From NCBI RefSeq assembly GCF_027497255.1, contig NZ_CP114903.1, positions 3,100,001 to 3,164,000 on the forward strand: 64,000 nt of DNA. The letters run 5' to 3'. Below, piece after piece: positions 1-8,135 of the stretch. This DNA comes from Micromonospora sp. WMMD882. Lineage in GTDB: Bacteria > Actinomycetota > Actinomycetes > Mycobacteriales > Micromonosporaceae. The position numbers and the translations under genes are program-made. Below the pieces are notes generated by a model that worked only from the letters and a program-made list of their open reading frames with translations, made no database searches and was not told the origin of the DNA. How positions within the stretch are numbered: position 1 is the first letter of the stretch; each line of letters begins with the position of its first letter.

Positions 1-795
1 CCAGCCCTCGAACCCGCCAGAGCCAACGCCGAAGAAGAGCAACGCGCACAGGCCGACGTCCTGGCGACCGACCTGTACCACGTCGTCGGAAGTGTTCTAC
101 TCAAGATGGGCGACCGAGGGATGGCCCTGGTCGCGGCCGAGCGAAGCACCCACGCCGCAACAGCGAGTCAAGACCCGGTGGCTATCGCCGCGAGCGCACG
201 GATCATGACCCACGCCCTCATGAGCAACGGCCACGACGACCAAGCCGTGACCCTCGCAGGGCATGCCGCCGGCGCCCTCGACCGGGACACCCGCCTCGAC
301 TCGACCGACGCGGTCGCCGTGTACGGCGCGCTCGTGCTCCGCGGCGCCGTCGCCGCCGCCCGCAAGGACGACCGGGACACCGCACACGCCATGCTCGACG
401 AGGCCACCCGCGCCGCCGCCCGACTCGGCTACGACGGCAACGACCGGTGGACCGGCTTCGGCGCCACCAACGTCCTGCTGCACCGCGTCAACATCGCCCT
501 GGCCCTCGGCGACGCGGGAACCGCCATCACGCTCGCCCGCACGGTGCCCCTGGACAAGATCACGCTCGCCGAACGCAGAGCCTCGCTGTACGTCGACGTC
601 GCCCGCGCCTACACCCAGTGGGGCCGCCACGAACAGGGCCTCAACGCGCTGCGCACCGCCTACGACGTAGCGCCCGAGGAGATCCGCTGCCGCCCGACCG
701 TCCAGCGCATCGCCGGCGACCTCGCCCTCCTCGCCAAAGGCCAGATCCGCACCGCCGTCATCGACTTCGCCCAGACCGCCGGGATCCCGCTGTGA
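1..795 (+). CDS. TPR-like regulator, 5'-truncated by window edge
   Basis: The frame is open from base 1, so the start and any N-terminal DNA-binding domain lie outside the window; 264 residues are visible. They are all helical with Ala-rich, TPR-like pairs, and the C-terminal pattern ERRASLYVDVARAY...APEEIRCRP is typical of the C-terminal half of actinobacterial XRE-type regulators with TPR sensor domains. The stop overlaps the GTG of the next gene by 4 bases (GTGA), so the two are probably translationally coupled. The HTH is inferred from family resemblance and is not seen here. Confidence 0.65.
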   Translation, partial: PALEPARANAEEEQRAQADVLATDLYHVVGSVLLKMGDRGMALVAAERSTHAATASQDPVAIAASARIMTHALMSNGHDDQAVTLAGHAAGALDRDTRLDSTDAVAVYGALVLRGAVAAARKDDRDTAHAMLDEATRAAARLGYDGNDRWTGFGATNVLLHRVNIALALGDAGTAITLARTVPLDKITLAERRASLYVDVARAYTQWGRHEQGLNALRTAYDVAPEEIRCRPTVQRIAGDLALLAKGQIRTAVIDFAQTAGIPL

Positions 796-1364
796 CCAAC
801 GGCCACCTACAGATCGTCGTCTGCGGCGCCGGCCCCGCCGCCGACGTGACCAAACTGATCAGCACCGCGCTGGACCGGTCCTGGACGGCAGTGGTCACCG
901 CCACACCCAGCGCTATGGACTTCCTCGACCTACCGGCCATCGAGGAACTGGCCGGCACCCCTGTGCGATCCAGTTACCGGGCCTCCCCTGGCCGCCGGCG
1001 CTCACTTCCCGCCGCCAGCGCTGTGGTCATCGCACCAGCTACCTACAACTCCATCAACAAGATCGCCCTCGGCCTCGCCGACAACTACGCCATGACCTCC
1101 GTCGCCGAACTCATCGGACGACACATACCCGCCGTCGTCGTTCCATTCGTCAACGCCGCACTCGCCACCCGACTCCCCTTCCGCCGCGCGGTAACCAGCC
1201 TCCGCGACGAAGGAGTCCACGTCCTGCTCGGCCCCGAACACAAGTGGGAACCACACCAACCCGGCAGCGGCAACGACCGACAGCGCGCCTTCCCCTGGAC
1301 GACGGCGTTCGAGACAGCCGCCAGACACGCCCACAAAGCGCAGACGCAGGCCCAACACCGATAG
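792..1364 (+). CDS. Flavoprotein (HFCD/PPC-decarboxylase-like fold)
   Basis: A 190-residue protein. The start is the GTG of the GTGA overlap with the upstream regulator; the frame is open further upstream but only as a shadow of that gene. It resembles the flavoprotein family (PF02441): an N-terminal beta strand and glycine turn (IVVCGAGPAA), a central region with VVIAPATYNSINKIALGLADNYA, where the PATYNSINK stretch matches the cofactor-binding PATANTIAK-type motif, and a conserved VVVPFVN. The substrate is unknown; coenzyme A biosynthesis is unlikely because the CoaB half is missing. Coupling to a TPR regulator suggests a regulated accessory oxidoreductase or decarboxylase. Confidence 0.7.
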   Translation: MTNGHLQIVVCGAGPAADVTKLISTALDRSWTAVVTATPSAMDFLDLPAIEELAGTPVRSSYRASPGRRRSLPAASAVVIAPATYNSINKIALGLADNYAMTSVAELIGRHIPAVVVPFVNAALATRLPFRRAVTSLRDEGVHVLLGPEHKWEPHQPGSGNDRQRAFPWTTAFETAARHAHKAQTQAQHR

Positions 1365-1371
1365 CCCCGAC

Positions 1372-2031
1372 TCAGACCAGCCGGCTCGTATAACCCGCCG
1401 CCACCAGACGATCGAACGCCGCCCGCACCTCGCCCGGCACCTCCTGCCGGATCGCGAAACCGCGCTCGGCGTACACCTCGATCCGCTGCGTGTCCCCCAC
1501 CAGCATGTCCACCACCCGCCGAGGGCCACCGATGCCACGCACGTACTCGTCGATCCCCAACGGGTTAGACGCGCACACCACGTCGACCTCCGGCCACATC
1601 AACCTGCACGTGGCGAAGGCCCGACGCTGCTGATACGGCCGAGACATGAGCAACACCGAACGCACCGGGATCCGGCGTTCCGCCAACAGTAGGCGCGAAT
1701 AGTCGAGGTTCTCCGCCGTGTTCGTCGCCCGCGGCTCCACGAGAATCGACTCCGCCGGCACACCATGCTCGACCGCGTACTCCCGGTAGTGCACCGCCTC
1801 ACCACGCGGAAACCGCTCCACCGTCGTCGGAGCGTTCGCACTGGTGAACACGATCCACGGGAACAGACCCTCATGAAACAGGCGGGTCGCGACCACCGCC
1901 ACACCGAGATCGTGACTACCGAGCCCGATCCCCACATCACAGGGGCGCAACTCGTGACCCAGATCGTGGTAGCGCCACAACGTCTCCACGTCAGCCCGGA
2001 TCCCGTCCGGTACCACCGCCGGCACCGACAC
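1372..2031 (-). CDS. YdcF family (DUF218) protein
   Basis: A 219-residue cytosolic protein with the DUF218 core: GLGSHDLGVA near residue 37, EPRATNTAENLDYS near residue 101 and SRPYQQRRAFAT near residue 130. Members bind S-adenosylmethionine (E. coli YdcF) or act in envelope metabolism (SanA/ElyC), but no reaction is established for this branch. The start is a GTG preceded by a GAGGGGG ribosome-binding site. It converges on the flavoprotein gene with only 7 bases between the stops. Confidence 0.75.
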   Translation of the reverse strand: MSVPAVVPDGIRADVETLWRYHDLGHELRPCDVGIGLGSHDLGVAVVATRLFHEGLFPWIVFTSANAPTTVERFPRGEAVHYREYAVEHGVPAESILVEPRATNTAENLDYSRLLLAERRIPVRSVLLMSRPYQQRRAFATCRLMWPEVDVVCASNPLGIDEYVRGIGGPRRVVDMLVGDTQRIEVYAERGFAIRQEVPGEVRAAFDRLVAAGYTSRLV

Positions 2032-2197
2032 CAGACCCCCTCACCGAACCGGCCCGGACGTCCACCACCACGCCACCAGTCCACCGGCAGCCGGAACGGT
2101 CCAACGGCTCCCGAGCACCCACCGAGCACCGGGCCACCAGCACGGAAACAAGAAAGGCTCTAACCCAGGGCATAACCCCAGGTCAGAGCCTTGCTGC

Positions 2198-2273
2198 TGG
2201 TGCGCCGCCAGGGACTCGAACCCCGAACCCGCGGATTAAGAGTCCGCTGCTCTGCCAGTTGAGCTAGCGGCGC
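2198..2273 (-). tRNA. tRNA-Lys (CTT)
   Basis: Read on the minus strand, the 5' end is at 2273 and the 7-bp acceptor stem is GCGCCGC/GCGGCGC. The anticodon loop CTCTTAA gives anticodon CTT, and the T-loop TTCGAGT is standard. A CCA tail is encoded at 2198-2200. A TAGGGT -10 box lies at 2292-2297 upstream. Confidence 0.93.
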
Positions 2274-2291
2274 TCGTTGGCAACGGAGAGA

Positions 2292-2297
2292 ACCCTA
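2292..2297 (-). promoter_or_regulatory. -10 box of tRNA-Lys
   Basis: TAGGGT on the minus strand, 18 bases before the mature tRNA 5' end, which allows a short 5' leader. No convincing -35 is visible. Confidence 0.4.
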
Positions 2298-2462
2298 GCA
2301 CGGGGTCTGAGGAGGGTTCCAATCCGATCCCCTCCTCACCTATTCGGACGGAGATTAAGCCGTGTAACCGGACGAACCTCGCATAATTTCCGGGTCCGGC
2401 GACCGGAGCCGTGCCCTGATGCGGCACGATGTCCGCCAGGGTCGCGAGAAACCGAGGTGGGG

Positions 2463-3740
2463 ATGGGCAGGTTCGCGCGAGCCGGGGCGATGGTGGGCGT
2501 CCTGGCTCTGACGGCGTCATTGGCGCTGACGGGGTGCGGTTCCGATCCGGCGGAGCCGCCGGCCTTCGTGGGCGGTGACCCGACGGGCGCTCCCCGGACG
2601 GGGGTCGCCGCTCCGGTGGACGACGAACGACCGGGGTCGTCGGGATCGCCAGGCACTCCGGTCACGGTCAGCCCGGCCGAGGGGGCGAAGAACCAGCCGG
2701 TGAGCGCGGAGATCGGCACGGCCGACCCGGGCGTGAAGATCACCGAGGTGACGCTGACGGCCGCCAACGGCGACAAGGTCGCGGGCACGCCCCGCGCCGA
2801 CGGTTCGTCGTGGGTGCCGGCCACCCCGTTGAAGTACGGCACGAAGTACACCGCCACGGTCACCGGCACCGGTTCGGCGGGCCCGGTCTCCGGCACGAGC
2901 ACCTTCACCACGATGCGCAAGCCGAAGTCGACGATCGGCTCCGGCCTCTACCTCTTCGACGACCGGACCTACGGCGTGGCGATGCCGGTGGTCACCGAGT
3001 TCTCCCCCGGTATTCCGAAGAAGGATCGCGCGGCGGTGCAGAAGCGGATGTTCGTCACGACCAACCCGCCGCAGCCGGGCGCCTGGCACTGGGTGTCCAA
3101 CGGCACCCAGGCGTACTACCGGGGGCCGGAGTACTGGCAGCCGGGCACCACGATCGCCGTCCGGATCGCCCTGGAGGGCATTCCGTTGAGCAACGGCCGG
3201 TACGGCAACGTCGACCGGAAGGCGACCGGGAAGATCGGCCGCTCCTTCGAGATGAAGGTCTCCAACGCCACCAAGCAGATGACGGTGATCGAGAACGGCC
3301 AGGTGACGCGCACTCTGCCGGTGAGCCTGGGCAAGAAGTCGACCCCTTCCTCCAGCGGCACGATGGTGGTGATGGAGAAGAAGGCGGCCACCGTATTCGA
3401 CACCCGCGACGATCCGGACCCGGCGAACCGGTACGTCACCGACATCGAGTTCGCCCAGCGGTTGACCTGGGGCGGCGAGTACATTCACGCGGCGCCCTGG
3501 TCGGTGCAGCACCAGGGGCGGCGCAACGTGTCGCACGGCTGTGTGAACGTCGCCACCGACAATGCCCGCTGGCTGTTCGACCGGACCATGGTCGGTGACC
3601 CGATCACGATCACCGGCACCGAGCGCAAGCTGGCCGCGGGCAACGGCTGGACGGCGTGGAACCTGAGCTGGGCGGAGTTCGTCAAGGGCAGCGCGCTGCC
3701 CGTACCGGAAGGTGGGTCCGGCCCGGCGCTGGCCGGCTGA
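2463..3740 (+). CDS. Lipoprotein L,D-transpeptidase (first of two)
   Basis: A 425-residue lipoprotein that should make 3-3 cross-links in peptidoglycan outside the membrane. It has a signal peptide with lipobox LTGC (about residues 14-27), a low-complexity linker, an Ig-like domain (about residues 75-155, ending in the TSTFTT pattern), and a YkuD catalytic domain with HAAPWS and the active-site motif SHGCVNV (Cys about 360). The architecture matches mycobacterial LdtMt2. ATG 2463 was chosen because it follows GAGGTGGGG and starts the signal peptide. A paralogue follows at 4003, so this is a tandem duplication. An AT-rich CATAAT at 2382-2387 may be its -10 box. Confidence 0.93.
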   Translation: MGRFARAGAMVGVLALTASLALTGCGSDPAEPPAFVGGDPTGAPRTGVAAPVDDERPGSSGSPGTPVTVSPAEGAKNQPVSAEIGTADPGVKITEVTLTAANGDKVAGTPRADGSSWVPATPLKYGTKYTATVTGTGSAGPVSGTSTFTTMRKPKSTIGSGLYLFDDRTYGVAMPVVTEFSPGIPKKDRAAVQKRMFVTTNPPQPGAWHWVSNGTQAYYRGPEYWQPGTTIAVRIALEGIPLSNGRYGNVDRKATGKIGRSFEMKVSNATKQMTVIENGQVTRTLPVSLGKKSTPSSSGTMVVMEKKAATVFDTRDDPDPANRYVTDIEFAQRLTWGGEYIHAAPWSVQHQGRRNVSHGCVNVATDNARWLFDRTMVGDPITITGTERKLAAGNGWTAWNLSWAEFVKGSALPVPEGGSGPALAG

Positions 3741-3761
3741 CCGACGCCGACTCCGACTCCG

Positions 3762-3802
3762 ACTCCGGGGCCGGGGCCGACTCTGGTCGCCGGCCCCGGA
3801 GT
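3762..3802 (+). terminator. Hairpin after the first L,D-transpeptidase
   Basis: A 13-bp stem (3762-3774 with 3790-3802, CTCCGGGGCCGG type) around a 15-base loop, beginning 22 bases after the stop. There is no U-tract, as is usual in high-GC actinomycetes. Confidence 0.5.
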
Positions 3803-3870
3803 TCGATGGGAGCTCCAGGTCGCCGGCTGCCGGAGTCGGCATGTCGACGGAACCGACCCCGACCACCCCG

Positions 3871-3896
3871 CAAAACGGATGATTTTACCAATATTC
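3871..3896 (+). promoter_or_regulatory. AT-rich candidate promoter of the second L,D-transpeptidase
   Basis: A stretch rich in A and T (containing GATTTTACCAATATT) in a very GC-rich genome, about 110 bases before ATG 4003. It is the only such patch in the 262-base gap. Exact -35/-10 boxes cannot be fixed by eye. Confidence 0.25.
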
Positions 3897-4002
3897 CCGT
3901 GATCGCGGACGGTGTTCCTCTTCACGCCCCGCAACGGGTACGAGGTCCCGCGCGTCTGGTGAGGGACGATGGACGTCGCGGGACCACGACTGTGAGGACA
4001 TC

Positions 4003-5283
4003 ATGCGAGCTGACCAGGACCGACTGATCCGGAGCAGGGGCGTCCGGAGCGGCAGGCGGCACGGCGCGTTCGCGGCGGCGGCGCTCGCCGTCACGTTGGC
4101 GTTGACCTCGGGTTGCACCGGTGGCGGTGATGGCGGATCCACCGGCTGGCAGGACGGCGGCGGTGACCAGGGGCCCGAGGCCGCGGTGACGATCACCACG
4201 CCGGCGGCGGACGCGAGGGACGTGCCGGCGTCGACCGGGGTCACCTTCGACGTGGAGCAGGCCGAGCAGGCCGCCGTCGAGGTGAAGGACCCGGCCGGGA
4301 CGCCTGTCGAGGGCGCGCTCGCCGCCGACGGCCGGAGCTGGCTGCCGGCCGGCGCGCTGGCGTACGGCACCACGTACACCGCGACGGTGACGGCGACCGG
4401 GGCGGACGGCAAGCCGGCGACCGCCACCCACACCTTCACCACCATGGCGAAGCCGGCCAACCAGGTGCGGGTGACCAGTTTCCTCGGCGACGGCCAGGTG
4501 GTCGGGGTCGGCATGCCGCTGATCGTCAAGTTCGGTCGGCCGATCCCGGAGGACTACCGGGACGACGTGCAGCGCCGGATGACGGTCCGTTCGACGCCGG
4601 CACAGGAGGGCGTCTGGCACTGGGTCAGCCCGACCGAGGTCCGCTACCGCCCGAAGGAGTTCTGGCAGGCCGGGAGCACCGTGCAGTACAAGGTGCAGAC
4701 CGGTGGGCTGCCGATGGACGACGGCTGGTACGGCCGGTCCGACCTGACCGTGGACATCAAGGTCGGCGCGGCCACCGTGATGACGGTGGACAACAAGACC
4801 AAGCGGATGACCGTCACCCGCGACGGCAAGGTGATCAAGACCATCCCGGTGAGTCTCGGTAAGAAGAGCACCCCGTCGTCCAGCGGCACCATGGTGGTGA
4901 TCGAGAAGCTGAAGGAGACGGTCTTCGACACCTTCGACGAGCTCGGCCCGGAGGACGGCTACCGCACCGACATCGACTTCGCCCAGCGGCTGACCTGGGG
5001 CGGCGAGTTCATCCACGCCGCGCCCTGGTCGGAGGGGCAGCAGGGCCGGGTCAACGTCTCGCACGGCTGCGTGAACGTCTCCATGAAGGACGGCGAGTGG
5101 CTGTTCGGGCAGACCCGCATCGGTGACCCGGTCACGGTCAAGGGCACCGAACGCAAGCTGAAGAACGGCAACGGCTGGACGGAGTGGAACATGAGCTGGT
5201 CGGAGTACGTCAAGGGCAGCGCCCTGCCGTACGAGCCGGCGGCTTCCGGCACGCCGGAGGCGAGCCCGTCGGTCACCGGGTGA
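4003..5283 (+). CDS. Lipoprotein L,D-transpeptidase (second of two)
   Basis: A 426-residue paralogue of the 2463-3740 protein with the same order: lipobox LTSGC (about residue 38), Gly/Asp linker, Ig-like domain, YkuD domain with HAAPWS and SHGCVNV (Cys about 356). The linker differs strongly while the catalytic domain is conserved, down to a shared PVSLGKKSTPSSSGTMVV stretch. It is expected to form or remodel 3-3 cross-links at the cell surface. The 3' end overlaps the convergent small membrane gene by 11 bases. Two adjacent copies may differ in timing or in beta-lactam sensitivity; that is an inference. Confidence 0.93.
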   Translation: MRADQDRLIRSRGVRSGRRHGAFAAAALAVTLALTSGCTGGGDGGSTGWQDGGGDQGPEAAVTITTPAADARDVPASTGVTFDVEQAEQAAVEVKDPAGTPVEGALAADGRSWLPAGALAYGTTYTATVTATGADGKPATATHTFTTMAKPANQVRVTSFLGDGQVVGVGMPLIVKFGRPIPEDYRDDVQRRMTVRSTPAQEGVWHWVSPTEVRYRPKEFWQAGSTVQYKVQTGGLPMDDGWYGRSDLTVDIKVGAATVMTVDNKTKRMTVTRDGKVIKTIPVSLGKKSTPSSSGTMVVIEKLKETVFDTFDELGPEDGYRTDIDFAQRLTWGGEFIHAAPWSEGQQGRVNVSHGCVNVSMKDGEWLFGQTRIGDPVTVKGTERKLKNGNGWTEWNMSWSEYVKGSALPYEPAASGTPEASPSVTG

Positions 5284-5614
5284 CCCTGGCGAACCACTGA
5301 CGGGACCGCGGGAGCAGCAGCAGCACGATCAGGACGAGACCGGTGACGAGCGACAGCCAGTCGCCGTTGACGATGCTGAGCAGGGCCAGCACGCCGCCGA
5401 TCAGGGCCAGGATCCAGGCGACGTGGTTGCCCTGCCACAACCCGTACGCGACGGTGAGGTAGAGCGCCGCGCCGATCAGGGCGACGATGACGGCGACCAC
5501 GCCGTTGTCGAGGGTCTGGTACATGCGGGCGATCGCCTGGAGCCCGACCAGCAGGACCACCACGGCAGCCAGGATCACGGTCAGCGGCGCCCGGCGAGGG
5601 GTAACCGTAGTCAT
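5273..5614 (-). CDS. Small four-helix membrane protein
   Basis: A 113-residue protein, almost entirely hydrophobic, with about four membrane segments (APLTVILAAVVVLLVGLQAI; GVVAVIVALIGAALYLTVAYGLW; WILALIGGVLALLSIV; LVTGLVLIVLLLL) and a basic C-terminus. No catalytic motif is visible. The start is ATG 5614, because it lies 7 bases after TACCGT, a leaderless-type promoter; upstream in-frame codons run back into tRNA-His sequence and are not plausible. Function unknown. Confidence 0.7.
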   Translation of the reverse strand: MTTVTPRRAPLTVILAAVVVLLVGLQAIARMYQTLDNGVVAVIVALIGAALYLTVAYGLWQGNHVAWILALIGGVLALLSIVNGDWLSLVTGLVLIVLLLLPRSRQWFARVTR

Positions 5615-5621
5615 GCCACGC

Positions 5622-5627
5622 ACGGTA
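5622..5627 (-). promoter_or_regulatory. Leaderless-type -10 box (TACCGT)
   Basis: TACCGT on the minus strand with 7 bases to ATG 5614, the spacing expected when transcription starts at the start codon. Confidence 0.4.
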
Positions 5628-5710
5628 CCGGCCCGGTTACCGCGCCACACTCCCCCTGATCGACAGCTTTCGTCGCGCTTCGGCTCGGGGCCGCGGGTGG
5701 TCGGCACGAC

Positions 5711-5745
5711 GACGTGAGCCCCGTCCGTCGGACGGGGCTCACGTC
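5711..5745 (-). terminator. Perfect 16-bp hairpin downstream of tRNA-His
   Basis: Arms 5711-5726 and 5730-5745 are perfect complements around a 3-base loop. It lies 12 bases beyond the 3' end of tRNA-His on the minus strand, so it is the likely terminator of that gene. No U-run follows. Confidence 0.7.
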
Positions 5746-5757
5746 GTTTCCGAATGG

Positions 5758-5831
5758 GGTGACTGATGGGATTTGAACCCACGACACCCGGGACCACAAC
5801 CCGGTGCTCTGCCTACTGAGCTACAGCCACC
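5758..5831 (-). tRNA. tRNA-His (GTG)
   Basis: On the minus strand the gene starts GGTGGCTGTAGCTC, with the extra G(-1) at 5831 and the matching C73 at 5758 that identify tRNA-His. The anticodon is GTG inside the loop TTGTGGT. The T-loop is TTCAAAT. No CCA is encoded directly after C73. Confidence 0.93.
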
Positions 5832-5938
5832 ATGCGCGTACCGCCCGGATCATCGACCCGGCCGGGCGTGCTGACCAATGATAGCCACACCCGGGCCGTC
5901 CCCGTCGAGCGGGTTCCCCAGCCGGACGGGCCGACTGC

Positions 5939-6529
5939 CTACAGCTCGGCGGCGATCGCCTTGGCGGTGTCCACGTCCGGGCCGGGCAGCGGGACGAAGA
6001 GGGTACGCCGGTAGTACTCCAGCTCGCGGATGCTCTCCCGGACGTCGGCCAGCGCACGGTGGGCGAGCCCCTTGGTGGGCTGGCCGAAGTAGACCCGGGG
6101 GTACCAGCGGCGGCACAGCTCCTTGATCGAGGAGACGTCGATCATGCGGTAGTGCAGGTGCCCGTCGAGGCGGGGCATGTCGCGGGCGAGGAAGCCCCGG
6201 TCGGTGGCGATCGAGTTGCCGCACAGCGGCGCGGTGCGCGGCTCCTTGACGTACGTGGTGACGTAGTCGAGGACCATCTCCTCGGCCTCGGCGAGGGTGA
6301 CGGTGGAGCGGCGCACCTCCTCGGTGAGCCCGGACTTGCCGTGCATGGTCCGGACGATCTCCGGCATGCCCGCCAGCTTCTCCTCGTCGGCGTGGACGAC
6401 CACGTCCACGCCGTCGCCGAGCACGTTGAGGTCGGGGTCGGTGACGAGCGCGGCGACCTCGATCAGCGCGTCCCGCCCGAGGTCCAGCCCGGTCATCTCA
6501 CAATCGATCCAGACGAGAAGATCAGCCAC
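5939..6529 (-). CDS. orn: Oligoribonuclease
   Basis: A 196-residue DEDDh 3'-5' exonuclease that degrades di- to pentaribonucleotides, including pGpG. Exo motifs are visible: [10 protein letters not shown] (residues 8-17), the central [10 protein letters not shown] and [11 protein letters not shown] (ExoIII His and Asp). Length and sequence are normal for the family. The start is GTG 6529, which lies exactly 6 bases after TAGTCT with no ribosome-binding site, so the mRNA is probably leaderless. It is divergent from the GT87 gene. Confidence 0.96.
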   Translation of the reverse strand: MADLLVWIDCEMTGLDLGRDALIEVAALVTDPDLNVLGDGVDVVVHADEEKLAGMPEIVRTMHGKSGLTEEVRRSTVTLAEAEEMVLDYVTTYVKEPRTAPLCGNSIATDRGFLARDMPRLDGHLHYRMIDVSSIKELCRRWYPRVYFGQPTKGLAHRALADVRESIRELEYYRRTLFVPLPGPDVDTAKAIAAEL

Positions 6530-6535
6530 CGGAAC

Positions 6536-6541
6536 AGACTA
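6536..6541 (-). promoter_or_regulatory. Leaderless -10 box of orn (TAGTCT)
   Basis: TAGTCT on the minus strand followed by 6 bases and GTG 6529. Same geometry as several other genes in the window. Confidence 0.5.
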
Positions 6542-6591
6542 CGCGCAGCACAGGCCGCCCGCGCCTGCGCACCGTCCCCGCCGCCGCCCGC

Positions 6592-6597
6592 TAGGGT
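6592..6597 (+). promoter_or_regulatory. Leaderless -10 box of the GT87 gene (TAGGGT)
   Basis: TAGGGT followed by 6 bases and GTG 6604. It forms a compact divergent promoter pair with the orn box about 50 bases away. Confidence 0.5.
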
Positions 6598-6603
6598 TTC
6601 CCC

Positions 6604-7938
6604 GTGCCAGCCGAACCCGCCATCCCGCCCGACCTCGTCGAGGACGACCCGGGCGCCCGCAGGGTTCGCCGGCTGCTCACGGCGCTGGCGCTCACCGCCG
6701 TGCTGCCGGCGCTCTACCTGCCGGGGCTCACCCACGACTTCTTCGACCTGAAGATCTACATGCGGGCGATGCGGTGGTGGGCGGAGGGCAACCCGCTGTA
6801 CGACTACAGCCAGCCGGACCGGGTGCAGGGCGAGCTGTACTTCACGTACCCGCCGTTCAGCGCGTTGCTGCTGCGGCCGTTCGCGGCGCTGCCCCTCGGG
6901 GCCACCATCGCCGTCTTCACGGCGCTCACCGCGCTCGGCGTGCTGGTGACGACCCGCTGGCTGATCCGGCCGACGATCGCCCGGCACGGTCTGCCCCGGC
7001 TGTTCACGCTGACCGTGGCGGTCCTGTTGGTCTTCGCGGTGGAGAGCACCCGCGAGACGATCACCTTCGGTCAGATCAACATGCTGCTGGTGGTGCTGAT
7101 CCTGGCCGACCTGCTGTTCGCCGTACCCGAGGGACGACGCTGGGCCGGGGTGGGCGTCGGCCTGGCGACGGCGCTCAAGCTGTTCCCGGGCATCTTCATC
7201 GTCTACCTGCTGGTGACCCGGCGGTGGCGGGCGGCGATCGTGGCCAGCGCGACGGCCGCGGTGGCGACGCTGCTGGCGGCGGCGTTCGCGCCCCGCGACT
7301 CGTGGCGGTTCTGGACGCACGAGCTGTGGGCCACCGACCGGGTGGGGCGCACCGACTACACCGGCAACCAGTCGTTGTTCGGGCTGCTCAGCCGGTTCAC
7401 CGTGCCGGAGAAGCCGGACCGGCTGGTGTGGTTGCTGCTGGTGGCGGTGGTCGCCGGGTACGGGCTGTGGCGGGCCGGGCGGGCGGCCCGGGCCGGTGAC
7501 GCGTTGACCGGGCTGACCCTGACCGGTCTGGTCGGCGGCCTGGTCAGCCCGATCACCTGGACCCACCACATCTACTGGTTCGTGCCGGCCGTGGTGATCC
7601 TGGTCGACGCCGGGCTCGACGAGCGGACCCGACGCCGGGGGCGGGTGCTGCTGGTGTCGGCCGCCGCGACGTACCTGGTGATCACGTACGGGGTGGTGTC
7701 GTTCCAGGACTGGGGGGCGGGCGCGGCGCGCACCGACGATCCGGTGGACGTGCTGACCCGCAACGCGTACGTGTGGCTGTCGTTGTTGCTGCTGGTGGTG
7801 CTGCCGGTGCGACCGGCCCGCGGTGAGCGGTTGGCCGCGGCCGGCGCGGACGTACCGCCGGGCCGTCCCGTCGCCGGCCCCGGCCGACGGTTGCGGCGGC
7901 GACTTGATTCAAAACTTGCATCAAATGGACAGAACTGA
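6604..7938 (+). CDS. GT87 (DUF2029) polyprenol-dependent mannosyltransferase
   Basis: A 444-residue integral membrane protein of the GT-C type with about ten membrane segments. The family signature is present: the first-loop acidic pair in DFFDLKIYMRAMRWWAEG, YTYPPFSALLLRP-like FTYPPFSALLLRP, FGQINMLLVVLI and the ATALKLFPGIF stretch. GT87 enzymes transfer alpha-1,2-linked mannose from polyprenyl-phosphate-mannose to lipoglycans on the outer membrane face. The start GTG is 6 bases from TAGGGT. The last 15 codons enter an AT-rich stretch (SKLASNGQN) unlike the rest, suggesting recent change at the 3' end. Confidence 0.85.
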   Translation: MPAEPAIPPDLVEDDPGARRVRRLLTALALTAVLPALYLPGLTHDFFDLKIYMRAMRWWAEGNPLYDYSQPDRVQGELYFTYPPFSALLLRPFAALPLGATIAVFTALTALGVLVTTRWLIRPTIARHGLPRLFTLTVAVLLVFAVESTRETITFGQINMLLVVLILADLLFAVPEGRRWAGVGVGLATALKLFPGIFIVYLLVTRRWRAAIVASATAAVATLLAAAFAPRDSWRFWTHELWATDRVGRTDYTGNQSLFGLLSRFTVPEKPDRLVWLLLVAVVAGYGLWRAGRAARAGDALTGLTLTGLVGGLVSPITWTHHIYWFVPAVVILVDAGLDERTRRRGRVLLVSAAATYLVITYGVVSFQDWGAGAARTDDPVDVLTRNAYVWLSLLLLVVLPVRPARGERLAAAGADVPPGRPVAGPGRRLRRRLDSKLASNGQN

Positions 7939-7952
7939 CGAGTAGGGATTTT

Positions 7953-8048
7953 TAGGTTAATCTGGCACCAACTACCTCGACGTTCGCTCAGGTAGCACCG
8001 ATCCCCCGGTGAAGGTGGCCCTCCGTATCGGCAGCGCGGAGGGCCACC
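7953..8048 (+). ncRNA. Candidate small RNA between GT87 gene and 8136
   Basis: The 197-base gap starts with an unusually AT-rich patch containing TAGGTT at 7953-7958. It then holds a CTACCT/AGGTAG stem-loop (about 7971-7996), a CACCG/CGGTG stem-loop with a C-rich loop, and a strong terminator hairpin at 8014-8048. No ORF fits. The order promoter-like patch, structured middle, terminator is what a small RNA gene looks like, but no convincing -35 was found. Confidence 0.3.
8014..8048 (+). terminator. 12-bp hairpin
   Basis: GGTGGCCCTCCG (8014-8025) pairs perfectly with CGGAGGGCCACC (8037-8048) across an 11-base loop. It lies between convergent genes and may serve both strands. Confidence 0.65.
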
Positions 8049-8135
8049 CGCCGTGCGGCCACCCGTAGCGGCGTCCACCGTCGCGGAACCCGCCGGCCGG
8101 GCACCGCCCACCGGGTGGCGGGAGCGGGCAGCCGG

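Noticed and set aside
7953..8048. 6C RNA
   Set aside because: Only one loop has a C-run (five C), while 6C RNA needs two C-rich stem-loops.
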